A stretch of DNA of 64,000 nt from Jatrophihabitans_A lederbergiae. Its GTDB lineage: Bacteria; Actinomycetota; Actinomycetes; Mycobacteriales; Jatrophihabitantaceae. Within the stretch, counting starts at the first letter, position 1. Every line of letters starts with the position of its first letter. Shown here piece by piece: positions 26,584-35,870 of the stretch. Location of the stretch: positions 1-64,000 of the forward strand of contig NZ_JAVREH010000002.1 in the NCBI RefSeq assembly GCF_031845305.1. The letters run 5' to 3'. The notes under the pieces were generated by a model. That model saw nothing but the letters and a program-made list of their open reading frames with translations. It did no database searches and was not told where the DNA came from. Position numbers and translations under genes: made by a program.

Positions 26584-27245
26584 TCTCGAGCCTGCTGCCC
26601 GACTGGGTGGCGACCTGCGAGGCCTACCACGACGCGTCCGAGGACGCCCTCTTTCCGGCCGAGCGAGACATCATCACCAGGGCCGTGCAGAAGCGGCGCT
26701 CGGAGTTCACCACGGTTCGGGTGTGCGCGCGTGCGGCGCTGGCTCAGCTCGGGATCGCGCCGGCGCCGATCCTGCCCGGGCTGCGCGGCGCCCCCGGCTG
26801 GCCGGACGGGGTGATCGGCAGCATGACGCACTGCGACGGCTACCGCGCGGCCGCCGTCGCTCTCGGCTCGTCCGGGGCCGGCATCGGCATCGACGCCGAG
26901 CCGCACGGCCCGCTGCCCGACGGGGTGATCAGGCTGGTTGCCAGGCCCGAAGAGTACGAGCGCCTCGACGCGCTGGCCACCGGCCATCCCGGGGTGCACT
27001 GGGACCGCCTGCTGTTCAGCATGAAGGAGTCCGTCTACAAGGCGTGGTTTCCCCTCACCGGCCGGTGGCTGGACTTCCAGGAGGCCAGCATCACCATGCG
27101 GCCCGAGTACGGCACCTTCTCGGCGGAGCTACTCGTGCCAGGACCGACCGTGGGCGGCAGCGAAATCACCGCGTTCCAGGGGCGGTTCGTGGTTTCCGAC
27201 GGCCTGGTACTGAGCGCTATCACGGTCGGCGCCGGGATGGGCTGA
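26580..27245 (+). CDS. pptT: 4'-Phosphopantetheinyl transferase (Sfp/EntD type)
   Basis: Activates carrier proteins of polyketide, peptide or fatty-acid synthases by attaching phosphopantetheine from CoA. The 221-aa protein has GSMTHCDGYRAAAVAL, the metal pair D105/E107 in GIGIDAEPHGPL, and the catalytic FSMKESVYKAWFPLT (K149, E150, K154). The GTG start at 26580 overlaps the phosphoesterase stop by 4 bp, so the opposing activities are translationally linked. No carrier-protein synthase is present in this window. Confidence 0.93.
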   Translation: MISSLLPDWVATCEAYHDASEDALFPAERDIITRAVQKRRSEFTTVRVCARAALAQLGIAPAPILPGLRGAPGWPDGVIGSMTHCDGYRAAAVALGSSGAGIGIDAEPHGPLPDGVIRLVARPEEYERLDALATGHPGVHWDRLLFSMKESVYKAWFPLTGRWLDFQEASITMRPEYGTFSAELLVPGPTVGGSEITAFQGRFVVSDGLVLSAITVGAGMG

Positions 27246-27325
27246 CCCTGCCGGGTCCCCGCCACGCGGTGCCGGCGGACTACCGTTTGCCTGGTACCTG
27301 ATCGTGGGCGACGGAGGCTGGCGAC

Positions 27326-28597
27326 ATGAACCGCGCACTGACGAACTGGGCCGGCAACGTCACATTCGGCGCCGCGCGCTACCACGAGCCCGCCTCGGTG
27401 CCTGAGCTGCAGCAGATCGTCGCGGCCGCCCGGCAGGTGCGTGCGCTGGGAACAGGCCACTCCTTCAACCGGATCGCAGACACTGCGGGCGACCTCGTCT
27501 CGGTCGCCGCGCTGCCCAGGATCATCGAGCTCGATCCCGACACGGCCACGGTGCGGGTGTCCGGCGGCGTGCGCTACGGCGATTTAGCCGTGCGGGTCAA
27601 CGAGGCGGGATTCGCCCTGCGCAACCTCGGCTCGTTGCCGCACATCTCCGTTGCCGGCGCGTGCGCGACCGGGACCCACGGCTCCGGCGACGCCAATCAG
27701 ATCCTGCCCGCATCGGTGTCGGCGGTCGAGGTGGTGACCGCCGACGGTGAACTGGTGACCGTCAGCCGCGAGTCGGACCCGGACGATTTCGGCGGCTGGG
27801 TGCTCGCACTCGGCAGCCTGGGCATCGTCGTTTCGCTGACACTGGACCTGCAGCCGGCCTTCCTGATGCGCCAGGACATCTACGACGGGGTGCCGCAAGA
27901 GCGGTTGCTGGACCAGCTCGATGAGATCTTCGCCAGCGCCTACAGCGTCAGCCTGTTCACCGACTGGCAGCGGCCCGGGCGGTACCAGACGTGGTTCAAG
28001 CTGCGAGCCGAGGTGGGGGACACCACGCCGCCCGCGCCGACCCGCTTCGGCGGTACCGCGGCCGACAGCGGCCGGCACCCCATTCCGCAGCTGACCGGAG
28101 AGGACGCCACCCAACAGCTCGGCGTGGTCGGACCGTGGCACGAGCGGCTGCCGCACTTCCGGCCCGAGTTCACCCCGAGCAAGGGCGACGAGCTGCAGTC
28201 GGAATACCTGTTTCCCCGCGAGCACGCCGCCGAGGCCATCAACGCCCTCAGCGAGATGGGCAGCCTGCTGGCGCCGATCCTGCTGGTCTCCGAGATCCGG
28301 ACGGTCGCCGCGGACGGCCTCTGGCTGAGCCCGGCGTATCACCAGGACAGCATGGCGTTTCACTTCACCTGGATTCGCGACCTTGAGGCGGTCACCCCGG
28401 TGCTCGTCGAGATCGAGCGAGTGCTGGCGCCCTTCGAGGCCAGGCCGCACTGGGGAAAGGTGTTCGTCGCGGGACCGGAGCAGGTCAGCCCGCTGTACCA
28501 GCGCTACCACGACTTCCAGCGCCTGCTGGCCCGTCAGGACCCGTCCGGCAAGTTCCGCAACGAGCTCATCGACCGGTACTTTGCCGTTCCGGGCTAA
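27326..28597 (+). CDS. aldO: Alditol oxidase (FAD-dependent)
   Basis: Oxidises a terminal hydroxyl of sugar alcohols such as xylitol or sorbitol and produces H2O2. The 423-aa protein resembles Streptomyces AldO from end to end: LTNWAGNVTF, the FAD-linking H45 in LGTGHSFNRI, LGSLPHISVAGACATGTHGS, AYSVSLFTDWQRPG, PWHERLPHFRPEFTPS, the active-site pair in SEIRTVAAD, HFTWIRD, and RPHWGKVF near the C-terminus. The ATG is preceded by ACGGAGG. It is a stand-alone gene convergent with the next regulator. Confidence 0.93.
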   Translation: MNRALTNWAGNVTFGAARYHEPASVPELQQIVAAARQVRALGTGHSFNRIADTAGDLVSVAALPRIIELDPDTATVRVSGGVRYGDLAVRVNEAGFALRNLGSLPHISVAGACATGTHGSGDANQILPASVSAVEVVTADGELVTVSRESDPDDFGGWVLALGSLGIVVSLTLDLQPAFLMRQDIYDGVPQERLLDQLDEIFASAYSVSLFTDWQRPGRYQTWFKLRAEVGDTTPPAPTRFGGTAADSGRHPIPQLTGEDATQQLGVVGPWHERLPHFRPEFTPSKGDELQSEYLFPREHAAEAINALSEMGSLLAPILLVSEIRTVAADGLWLSPAYHQDSMAFHFTWIRDLEAVTPVLVEIERVLAPFEARPHWGKVFVAGPEQVSPLYQRYHDFQRLLARQDPSGKFRNELIDRYFAVPG

Positions 28598-28639
28598 CCC
28601 ATCCTGCCTAGGAGTACGACCCCATCGCGCGCGCCTGGT

Positions 28640-29797
28640 TCACAGCTCCGGCGGCGGGAGCTGCGTGCGGCGCAGCAGCACGATGAGCTCCTGCTGGGAG
28701 CGGACACCCAGCTTGGCGAAGACCGAGGACAGATGATTGCGGACGGTGCTCTTGCCGATGAAGAGCGCTCCAGCGATGGCGGGTGCCCGGTCGCCGGCAA
28801 GCAGGCGGGTGACGATGTCGAGTTCCCGGCTCGTCAGTTGGCTCAGGCCGGGGGTCTGGGCAGTGTCGAGTTCGGTCAGTTCCCGGGACTCGCTGACGGC
28901 CTCGACGCCGTGCCGCAAGCTGGACAGCATTCGCTCGAGCTCCGCCGCGGATACGGTGGGGTCGGTCGTTTCCTCATCGCCCCCACCGGGTTTCCGGCCG
29001 GTGCGTGGGCCGGTGTTCTCGAAAACCCCGTTATCCGGGACGGTATTCGCTGAAGCCAGTTCTTCGGTCTCGGTAGCGACCACCTCCAGGGCGAATACGC
29101 ACGTCGGTGCCGGACTCAGCGGCAGCAGCACCAGTTGGCACGGCAATGGTTCCTCATCCGTACGGAGCACCCGCAGTCGCAGGGTCACTCCGTGCTCGCT
29201 GCTGGTCGCCTCAGCGAGGGCGCGCAACAGGCTCGGGAGATCCTCTGGATGCGCCAGGCGCAGCAGTGACCGTCCGATCACCTCGATCGCTCGATCACCC
29301 AGTAGCCGGTGGACGTTCTCGCTGATGCGGTCGATCACCAATTGATCATTGGTGGTGCCGACCACCGTGTCCGCGTCGACCACCGTGACCGGGCTGGCCG
29401 GCGACCATTCGGTCGGGAGAGTGCGTGCCTCGGTCTCGAAGAGCAGGGCCACGACGTAGCGCGGTGCGGATCGGCCGCCGATCGCCCGGACCCACATGGT
29501 CAACGGCGTACCACCACGCCCAGCCAAAAGCGACCGACTGGTCTGATATCCGTTGAGCCGGCCGCGTGCGAGCAGATCCTCGGCTTCCGTCGGCGTCTCG
29601 TCGACGAACTCGCTCAGCAGCCTGCCCTCGACCTGCTCGTCCGGCGCGGCGATCACACTCCTGGCAGCGGGACTGGCCGCGACGATTCGCTCCGACGGCA
29701 GTTGCAGCATCACCACCGCGAGCGGGCTCTGTGACACCACCTGCCGTGCCTCGGCGCTGGGTTCCTGCGCTGCCGAAACGCTGTGACTGTGTTGCAC
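28640..29797 (-). CDS. PAS-domain LuxR-type transcriptional regulator
   Basis: About 385 aa. The N-terminal half has two PAS-like segments (SPLAVVMLQLPSERIVAASP, and a second ending RLAHPEDLPSLLRAL). A variable acidic linker follows, then a C-terminal LuxR helix-turn-helix, LTSRELDIVTRLLAGDRAPA, with KSTVRNHLSSVFAKLGVRSQ. GTG 29797 is chosen for the AAGGGGG upstream; the frame is open to a GTG at 29833 with a poorer site. The helix-turn-helix is nearly the same as in the divergent neighbour, so the two are paralogues sharing a 200-bp promoter region. No dedicated kinase is adjacent; the signal probably acts on the PAS domains. Confidence 0.85.
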   Translation of the reverse strand: MQHSHSVSAAQEPSAEARQVVSQSPLAVVMLQLPSERIVAASPAARSVIAAPDEQVEGRLLSEFVDETPTEAEDLLARGRLNGYQTSRSLLAGRGGTPLTMWVRAIGGRSAPRYVVALLFETEARTLPTEWSPASPVTVVDADTVVGTTNDQLVIDRISENVHRLLGDRAIEVIGRSLLRLAHPEDLPSLLRALAEATSSEHGVTLRLRVLRTDEEPLPCQLVLLPLSPAPTCVFALEVVATETEELASANTVPDNGVFENTGPRTGRKPGGGDEETTDPTVSAAELERMLSSLRHGVEAVSESRELTELDTAQTPGLSQLTSRELDIVTRLLAGDRAPAIAGALFIGKSTVRNHLSSVFAKLGVRSQQELIVLLRRTQLPPPEL

Positions 29798-29833
29798 ACG
29801 GCGCCCCCTTCGATCCTTGTCCACACCATTCAC

Positions 29834-30016
29834 CCCCGTTTGTACCGACGGTAGCCGGAGAAAGGGTCTTTACCTCACCAATTCAGCGACCAATGCATAC
29901 CGCGCGGCCGATCGGCGTCGCAGCAGTGACGATCCGTCTATAGATCGCAGGCGACGAAACACACAGACTGGTGTGAACACCCCGATAGCTATCGACCGTA
30001 GAGGCTGGAGAACCGC
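29834..30016. promoter_or_regulatory. Divergent promoter region of the two PAS-LuxR genes
   Basis: This 183-bp region separates the two paralogous regulator genes and must hold both promoters. It is more AT-rich than its surroundings and contains TCTATAGAT near 29935-29945 and TTGTACC near 29838. I see no long palindrome that would mark an operator for the shared helix-turn-helix. Confidence 0.4.
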
Positions 30017-31381
30017 GTGGATTCACAGGAACTGCTCGCGACTGCGCCGGGATCGCGCGACGGCCACGACACCGAGCGTTCCACAGTCGTTATCGGAATC
30101 AACTTGGTGGGCGAGGTGATTGTCTGGTCGCCCGCGGCGGCCCGACTCCTTGGCTGGAGTGCCGCAGAGGTACTGGGGCGTCCCGCGGTCGAGCTCATCG
30201 ATTGGGGAGTCGATGCCAGGGACGCAGCGAAGTTCTTGTTCGTCGGTGGCAGCGGCGTCTGGATCCGCGAGCATGTCGTCACGGCGAAATCGGGAAAGCG
30301 GATCAGGCTGCGGACCACCGCCTCGATCGTGGCCGGGCCGGACGGCGCGGATGAGGTTCTTGCCTCCAGCGTTGAGGTTCTGGAGTCGACCGTCTCGACC
30401 GTGATGTCAACCGGCGCCCAACCGTTCCGTGCGCTGGTGGAACGAGGCAGTGACCTGATGCTGCTGTGCGCCGAGGACGTGACGATCAGCTACGCGGGTC
30501 CCTCGCTGAGCCAGCTCTTCGGGTACCTGCCGCGCGAGCTCGTCGGCGGCTCGCTGTCGGACTTCGTGCACCCTGAGGACGTGCCAGCACTGCGACACGA
30601 CTGGGAAAGCCTGCTGGCACATCCGGACCGGGAGACGAGCCTCGACGTCCGGATCAGCAACCGGACCAGTCGCTGGCGCTGGGTCGAGCTGCGGATCAGC
30701 AACCTGATCGCCGACGCTTCCGTCGCGGCGATGGTCCTCAACATCAGGGACATCACCGAGCAGCGTGAGGCTGCCGATGCCCTCGCTGCCAAGGAAGAGC
30801 TGTTGCGATCCATCGTCGACGCGGGCTTCGACGGGGTGTGGGTCGTCGATCATTCCGGCGCGACCGTCTTCGCCAACGCCCGGATGGCGGAGCTGCTGGG
30901 AGTCAGCGAAGCCGCCCTCGCGAAAGCCGTCGTGTCCGACTTCTTCGACGCGGCCGCTTGCGAGCTGTTGCGCACGCCGGTGCCTGGCAGGCCGACCGGC
31001 ATACGGGTGGAGGCGGACATCCCCTTCGTCCGGCGCGATGGCGAGCGACGCTGGCTCAGCATCTCGGCGGTGCCCTATCGCGACGGGAACGGGCACCCGC
31101 TGGGCACCGTGTCGCTGTGCAGCGACGTCACCGACCACGCGCAACTCGAAGAGAATGTGCCCGGCCTGCACCGGCTGTCGCGGCGGGAGCTCGAAGTGGT
31201 GCGCAGGCTGCTCGACGGCGACCGCGTACCCGCGATAGCGGACCAGCTCTTCATCAGCCAGAGCACCATCCGCAACCACCTGTCCTCGGTGTTCCGCAAG
31301 CTTCGGGTGCGGTCGCAGCAAGAGCTGATAGAGCTGCTGAGAGGGCACCGGCTGACCGATCCGGGGGAACGGCGGTCCTGA
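30017..31381 (+). CDS. Multi-PAS LuxR-type transcriptional regulator
   Basis: A 454-aa regulator with three PAS modules: residues about 20-125 (GINLVGEVIVWSPAAARLLG), 140-250 (SQLFGYLPRELVGGSLSDFV, ending NIRDITEQREAADALAAKEE) and 255-375 (DGVWVVDHSGATVFANARM, ending VSLCSDVTDHAQLEEN). The C-terminal LuxR helix-turn-helix (about 388-452) reads LSRRELEVVRRLLDGDRVPA, then QSTIRNHLSSVFRKLRVRSQ. The GTG start has CTGGAGA upstream. PAS-S/T-rich modules usually sense redox, light or small molecules; which one applies is not visible. Paralogue of the divergent gene at 28640. Confidence 0.88.
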   Translation: MDSQELLATAPGSRDGHDTERSTVVIGINLVGEVIVWSPAAARLLGWSAAEVLGRPAVELIDWGVDARDAAKFLFVGGSGVWIREHVVTAKSGKRIRLRTTASIVAGPDGADEVLASSVEVLESTVSTVMSTGAQPFRALVERGSDLMLLCAEDVTISYAGPSLSQLFGYLPRELVGGSLSDFVHPEDVPALRHDWESLLAHPDRETSLDVRISNRTSRWRWVELRISNLIADASVAAMVLNIRDITEQREAADALAAKEELLRSIVDAGFDGVWVVDHSGATVFANARMAELLGVSEAALAKAVVSDFFDAAACELLRTPVPGRPTGIRVEADIPFVRRDGERRWLSISAVPYRDGNGHPLGTVSLCSDVTDHAQLEENVPGLHRLSRRELEVVRRLLDGDRVPAIADQLFISQSTIRNHLSSVFRKLRVRSQQELIELLRGHRLTDPGERRS

Positions 31382-31515
31382 CTCAGTGACCTGGAGAACA
31401 TACCGTCCGGATGGTTCGTGAAGCCGTTGATGGCCCATTGCTGGGGCACTGACGGTCGGCCGAGGCAGCCGGCCGGACGGCGCCTACCCTGGACGCTTGA
31501 CCCCGGGAGGTGCAT

Positions 31516-32277
31516 ATGCGCGTCGCTCTGTTCCTGACGTGCCTGGTCGATGGAATGTTCCCCGACGTCGGCAAGGCCACGGTGCGGTTGCTCCGCAGGC
31601 TCGGGTGCGAGGTGGAGGTTCCACTGGCCCAGACCTGCTGCGGGCAGATGCACATCAACACCGGTTACCCACGGCAGGCACTGCCTCTCGTCGGGAACCA
31701 TGTCGACACCTTCGCCGGCTACGACGCGGTGGTCATACCGTCCGGATCGTGCGCGGGCTCCATCCGGCACCAGCACGCCGAGCTGGCCCGGGAGTCCGGC
31801 CGGCCGGCGCTGGCCGCCGCCGCCGAAGATATCGCCGCTCGCACCTACGAGCTGTCCGAGTTCCTGATCGACGTCCTGGGAGTGACGGATGTGGGCGCGT
31901 ACTACCCGCACCGGGTGACCTACCACCCCACCTGCCACTCGCTACGGATTCTGCGGGTGGGCGACCGGCCGCTGCGGCTGCTGCGAGAGGTCGGCGGCCT
32001 GGAGCTGATCGAACTCCCTGCCGCGCAGGAGTGCTGCGGCTTCGGCGGCACCTTTGCGCTCAAGAACGCCGACACCTCGACCGCCATGCTCACGGACAAG
32101 ATCAGCAACGTGGTCTCCACCCGCGCCGAGGTGTGCACCGCGGGTGACTCGTCCTGCCTCATGCACATCGGTGGCGGCCTGGCCCGGCTGCGGGCGGGAG
32201 TGCGGACCGTCCACCTCGCCGAGATCCTGGCCAGCACCGGCTCCAGGGCGGCGCTGGACGCGGCAGGGGTGTCATGA
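31516..32277 (+). CDS. lutA: LutA, lactate utilisation Fe-S protein
   Basis: Subunit of the LutABC complex that oxidises L-lactate to pyruvate. The 253-aa protein has two cysteine-rich CCG modules: AQTCCGQMHINTGY near residue 40, and TYHPTCHSLR with QECCGFGGTFALK further on, which bind an iron-sulfur cluster and heterodisulfide-reductase-type cofactors. ATG 31516 is chosen over GTG 31510 because of GGGAGG spacing. The stop overlaps lutB by ATGA. Confidence 0.94.
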   Translation: MRVALFLTCLVDGMFPDVGKATVRLLRRLGCEVEVPLAQTCCGQMHINTGYPRQALPLVGNHVDTFAGYDAVVIPSGSCAGSIRHQHAELARESGRPALAAAAEDIAARTYELSEFLIDVLGVTDVGAYYPHRVTYHPTCHSLRILRVGDRPLRLLREVGGLELIELPAAQECCGFGGTFALKNADTSTAMLTDKISNVVSTRAEVCTAGDSSCLMHIGGGLARLRAGVRTVHLAEILASTGSRAALDAAGVS

Positions 32278-33755
32278 CGTTCCTCGGCATGCCGGTGGCT
32301 TCGCCGGGAACCGGCCACCTTCGCGGCGAGCAGTCCTTTCCGGACGCGGCGGGCAAGGCGCTGCGCGACAGCCAGCTGCGCCGCAACCTCGGCAGCGCCA
32401 CCGCCACGATCCGCGCCAAACGGGCGTGCGTGGTGGCCGAGCTCGAGGACTGGGATGAGCTGCGGTCAGCCGGCGCCGCCATCAAGGACGAGGTGCTCGC
32501 CCACCTGGACCGCTACCTGATCCAGCTGGAGGAACAGGTCCTCGCCCACGGCGGCACGGTGCACTGGGCCCGCGACGCCGACGAGGCGAACGAGATCGTC
32601 ACCGGCCTGGTGCGGGCCACCGGCGCCCGCGAGGTCGTGAAGGTCAAGTCGATGGCGACGCAGGAGATCGGGCTGAACGAGGCGCTCGAAGCCGCCGGCA
32701 TCGCCGCGATCGAGACCGACCTGGCCGAGCTCATCGTGCAGCTGGGCCACGACCGGCCCAGCCACATCCTGGTGCCGGCGATCCACCGCAACCGTTCGGA
32801 GATCCGCGAGATCTTCCGCCGCGAGATGGCCGGCGTCGACCCGGAACTCACCGACGAGCCGGCCGCGCTGGCCGAGGCTGCCCGCAGGCACCTGCGCCAG
32901 AAGTTCCTGCAGGCCGAGGTGGCGATCTCGGGAGCGAACTTCGCCGTGGCCGAGACGGGCACGCTCGCCGTCGTGGAGTCCGAGGGCAACGGCCGGATGT
33001 GCCTCACGCTGCCTCGCACGCTGATCACCGTTATGGGGATCGAGAAGCTCGTCCCGACCTGGCGCGATCTCGAGGTGTTTCTGCAACTGCTGCCCCGGTC
33101 CTCGACCGGTGAGCGGATGAATCCATACACCTCGATGTGGACGGGGGCGACCGAGGGTCAGGACTTTCACCTGGTACTGCTCGACAACGGGCGGAGCGCG
33201 ACGCTGGCCGACCCGCGGGGGCGGGCCGCGCTGCGGTGCATCCGCTGCTCGGCGTGCCTGAACGTCTGCCCGGTGTACGAGCGAGCCGGCGGGCATGCCT
33301 ACGGCTCGGTGTATCCGGGCCCGATCGGCGCGGTGCTCTCGCCACAGCTCACCGGTTTGGGCGCCAACACCGACAACGCCTCGCTGCCGTTCGCGTCCTC
33401 GCTGTGCGGAGCCTGCTACGACGTGTGCCCGGTGGCGATCGACATCCCGTCCATGCTGGTGCATCTTCGCTCCCGGGCCGTTGATGCCAAGCGCGCCGAG
33501 CGCCGGCTGCCCTCACCGGAAGAGGCCGCGATGGCGGCGGTGGCCTGGTCCATGGCCAACGGCACGCGCTGGACCAGGGCCCTGCGTGCCGGCCGGCTCG
33601 GCCGGCTGTTCGGCTCACGGGCAGCCGGTTCGGACGGCGGGATCAGAAGGTTGCCGCCGCCGCTGTCGGCCTGGACGGGTGCCCGGGACCTGCCGCCGCC
33701 CCCGGCCGAGACGTTCCGGGACTGGTGGGTACGCACCGGCAGGGACGAGTCGTGA
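32274..33755 (+). CDS. lutB: LutB, lactate utilisation iron-sulfur subunit
   Basis: Electron-transfer subunit of the lactate-oxidising complex, 493 aa. The N-terminal LUD domain includes LRRNLGSATATIRAKRA and VVKVKSMATQEIGLNEALE. Two four-cysteine clusters follow, CIRCSACLNVCPVYERAGGH and CGACYDVCPVAIDIP, as expected for two 4Fe-4S centres. A C-terminal tail ends in FRDWWVRTGRDES. It overlaps lutA (ATGA) and lutC (GTGA), so all three are co-translated. Confidence 0.94.
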   Translation: MTFLGMPVASPGTGHLRGEQSFPDAAGKALRDSQLRRNLGSATATIRAKRACVVAELEDWDELRSAGAAIKDEVLAHLDRYLIQLEEQVLAHGGTVHWARDADEANEIVTGLVRATGAREVVKVKSMATQEIGLNEALEAAGIAAIETDLAELIVQLGHDRPSHILVPAIHRNRSEIREIFRREMAGVDPELTDEPAALAEAARRHLRQKFLQAEVAISGANFAVAETGTLAVVESEGNGRMCLTLPRTLITVMGIEKLVPTWRDLEVFLQLLPRSSTGERMNPYTSMWTGATEGQDFHLVLLDNGRSATLADPRGRAALRCIRCSACLNVCPVYERAGGHAYGSVYPGPIGAVLSPQLTGLGANTDNASLPFASSLCGACYDVCPVAIDIPSMLVHLRSRAVDAKRAERRLPSPEEAAMAAVAWSMANGTRWTRALRAGRLGRLFGSRAAGSDGGIRRLPPPLSAWTGARDLPPPPAETFRDWWVRTGRDES

Positions 33756-34492
33756 GCGCATCGGCGGAAGGGCTGAGTGCCCGGGACGAGGTGCTGGCGC
33801 GGATTCGGACGGCGCTCTCGGACCGGCCCGAGCCCGCCCCGGTGGCCCGGCATTACCGCCTTGCCGGTGAGCACGAACTGCAGCGGGGCGCGGACGGCGC
33901 CGATGGGCGGGACGCCCGGACGGCGCTGCTCAACCGGCTGGTGGACCGGCTCGTCGACTACCGGGCAACCGTGCACCGCGCCGACGCCGGCACCGCGGCG
34001 GAGGTGATCGCCGCCGCTCTGGACCAGCACGGCGCGCGCCGGGTGGTGGCTCCGGCCGGCTTTCCACCGGAGTTGCTGGCCGCCGTGCGGACCACCGTGG
34101 TCCGCGACGACCCGCCGCTCAGCACTCCCGAACTCGACGGGCTCGACGGCGTGCTGACGACCTGCGCGCTGGCGGTGGCCGAGACCGGAACGGTGGTGCT
34201 CGACTCGGGTCCCGGCCAGGGCCGGCGGGCGCTGACGCTGGTGCCGGACTATCACCTGATCGTGGTCGGCGAGGACCAGGTCGTGGCCAACGTCCCGGAT
34301 GCGGTGGCCTTGCTCGACGCCACCCGCCCGCTGACCTGGATCAGCGGCCCCAGCGCCACCAGTGACATCGAGCTGTCCCGGGTAGAGGGCGTGCACGGGC
34401 CGCGCACCCTGGTCGTGGTGCTGGTTTCGCCACCGCTACCGGACGGGCACCTCGCGACACCGTTGGGCGAAACGTCCCCGGCCCGGCAGTAA
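33752..34492 (+). CDS. lutC: LutC, lactate utilisation LUD-domain subunit
   Basis: Third LutABC subunit, 246 aa, with a LUD domain and no cysteine clusters. Diagnostic segments are SARDEVLARIRTALSD at the N-terminus, GVLTTCALAVAETGTVVLDS, and LVPDYHLIVVGEDQVV, ending with the family SGPSATSDIELSRVEGVHGP. The GTG at 33752 overlaps the lutB stop by 4 bp. It is followed after 10 bp by mycothione reductase, which may be on the same transcript. Confidence 0.93.
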   Translation: MSASAEGLSARDEVLARIRTALSDRPEPAPVARHYRLAGEHELQRGADGADGRDARTALLNRLVDRLVDYRATVHRADAGTAAEVIAAALDQHGARRVVAPAGFPPELLAAVRTTVVRDDPPLSTPELDGLDGVLTTCALAVAETGTVVLDSGPGQGRRALTLVPDYHLIVVGEDQVVANVPDAVALLDATRPLTWISGPSATSDIELSRVEGVHGPRTLVVVLVSPPLPDGHLATPLGETSPARQ

Positions 34493-34502
34493 GCTGACGC
34501 CC

Positions 34503-35870
34503 GTGGCCGACTTTGAGCTCGCGATAATTGGCAGCGGTTCCGGGAACTCGCTCATCACTCCGGACTTCGCCGGCAAGCCGGTCGCCATCGTGGAATCCGG
34601 CAGCTTCGGGGGCACCTGCCTGAATGTCGGCTGCATCCCCACCAAGATGTACGTCTACGCCGCCGATGTCGCCAACACCATCCGGCACTCGGCGCGCTTC
34701 GGCGTCGACTCTCGGTTCGAGGGCGCCCGGTGGGCCGACATCCGCGACCGGGTCTTCGGCCGGATCGATCCCATCTCGGCGGGCGGCCTGGCGTACCGGA
34801 CCAACGGCGAGAACACCACGACCTTCCTCGGACGCGGGCAGTTCACCGGGCCCAAGACGATCAAGGTCGAAACCGGGGAAGAGTTCAGCGCCGACCAGAT
34901 CGTGATCGCCGCCGGTGGGCGTCCGATGATTCCGGACGTGGTCGCCCAGTCCGGCGTGACCTACTACACCTCCGACACGATCATGCGCATCGACAAGCTG
35001 CCCGAGCGGCTGCTGACCCTGGGCGCGGGCTACATCGGCGCCGAGTTCGCACACGTGTTCTCGGCGCTCGGCTCGCAGGTCACCGTCGTCTCGCGCGGGA
35101 TGCGGCTGCTGCGCCACCTGGACTCCGAGATCGCCGACCGTTTCACCGTGGTCGCGTCCGGCCAGTGGGACCTCAAGCTCAGCGCCCAGCTCAGCAAGGT
35201 CACCGGGGACGCCGACGAGATCCGGCTGGACTTTCTCGACGGCACCTCCCTGGTCGGCGACGCGCTGCTCGTCGCCACCGGCCGGGTGTCGAACGCCGAC
35301 ACCCTGGACCTGCCCGCCGCCGGCATCGCCACCACGATCGACGGCCGCGTCCAGGTCGACTGCCACGGCCGCACGAACGTCGAGGGCGTGTGGGCGCTCG
35401 GCGATGTCTCGTCGGACTACCAGCTCAAGCACGTCGCCAACCACGAGGCCCGGGTGGTGGCGCACAACCTCACTCACCCCGAGGACCTGCGCAAGTTCGA
35501 CCACCGCTTCGTTCCGGCCGCGGTGTTCACCCAGCCCCAGATCGCCAGCGTCGGCCTGACCGAAGAGGCGGCAAGGGCACGCGACCTGCGTTACGTGGTC
35601 GCCACCCAGGACTTCGGCGACACTGCCTACGGCTGGGCGACCGAGGATCAGACCGGCATCTGCAAGCTGATCGCCGATCCGGACACCGGGCTGCTGCTCG
35701 GGGCGCACCTGATGGGTTACCAGGCCTCGAACCTGATCCAGCCGCTGGTCCAGGCGATGTCCTTCGGCCAGCGGGTACAGGACGTCGCACGAGGGCAGTA
35801 CTGGATCCACCCGGCGCTGATGGAGGTCGTCGAGAACGCCCTGCTCAAGCTCGGCCTGAACGAATCGTGA
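34503..35870 (+). CDS. mtr: Mycothione reductase
   Basis: NADPH-dependent flavoenzyme that regenerates mycothiol from its disulfide, keeping the actinobacterial thiol pool reduced. The 455-aa protein starts with the FAD loop IIGSGSGNS, which is peculiar to mycothione reductases, then the redox disulfide GGTCLNVGCIPTK (C39, C44). The second nucleotide fold is TLGAGYIGAEFAHVFSALG, and the C-terminal dimer interface HPALMEVVENALLKLGL carries the active-site histidine. GTG start. The stop overlaps the ROK gene (GTGA). Confidence 0.95.
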   Translation: MADFELAIIGSGSGNSLITPDFAGKPVAIVESGSFGGTCLNVGCIPTKMYVYAADVANTIRHSARFGVDSRFEGARWADIRDRVFGRIDPISAGGLAYRTNGENTTTFLGRGQFTGPKTIKVETGEEFSADQIVIAAGGRPMIPDVVAQSGVTYYTSDTIMRIDKLPERLLTLGAGYIGAEFAHVFSALGSQVTVVSRGMRLLRHLDSEIADRFTVVASGQWDLKLSAQLSKVTGDADEIRLDFLDGTSLVGDALLVATGRVSNADTLDLPAAGIATTIDGRVQVDCHGRTNVEGVWALGDVSSDYQLKHVANHEARVVAHNLTHPEDLRKFDHRFVPAAVFTQPQIASVGLTEEAARARDLRYVVATQDFGDTAYGWATEDQTGICKLIADPDTGLLLGAHLMGYQASNLIQPLVQAMSFGQRVQDVARGQYWIHPALMEVVENALLKLGLNES

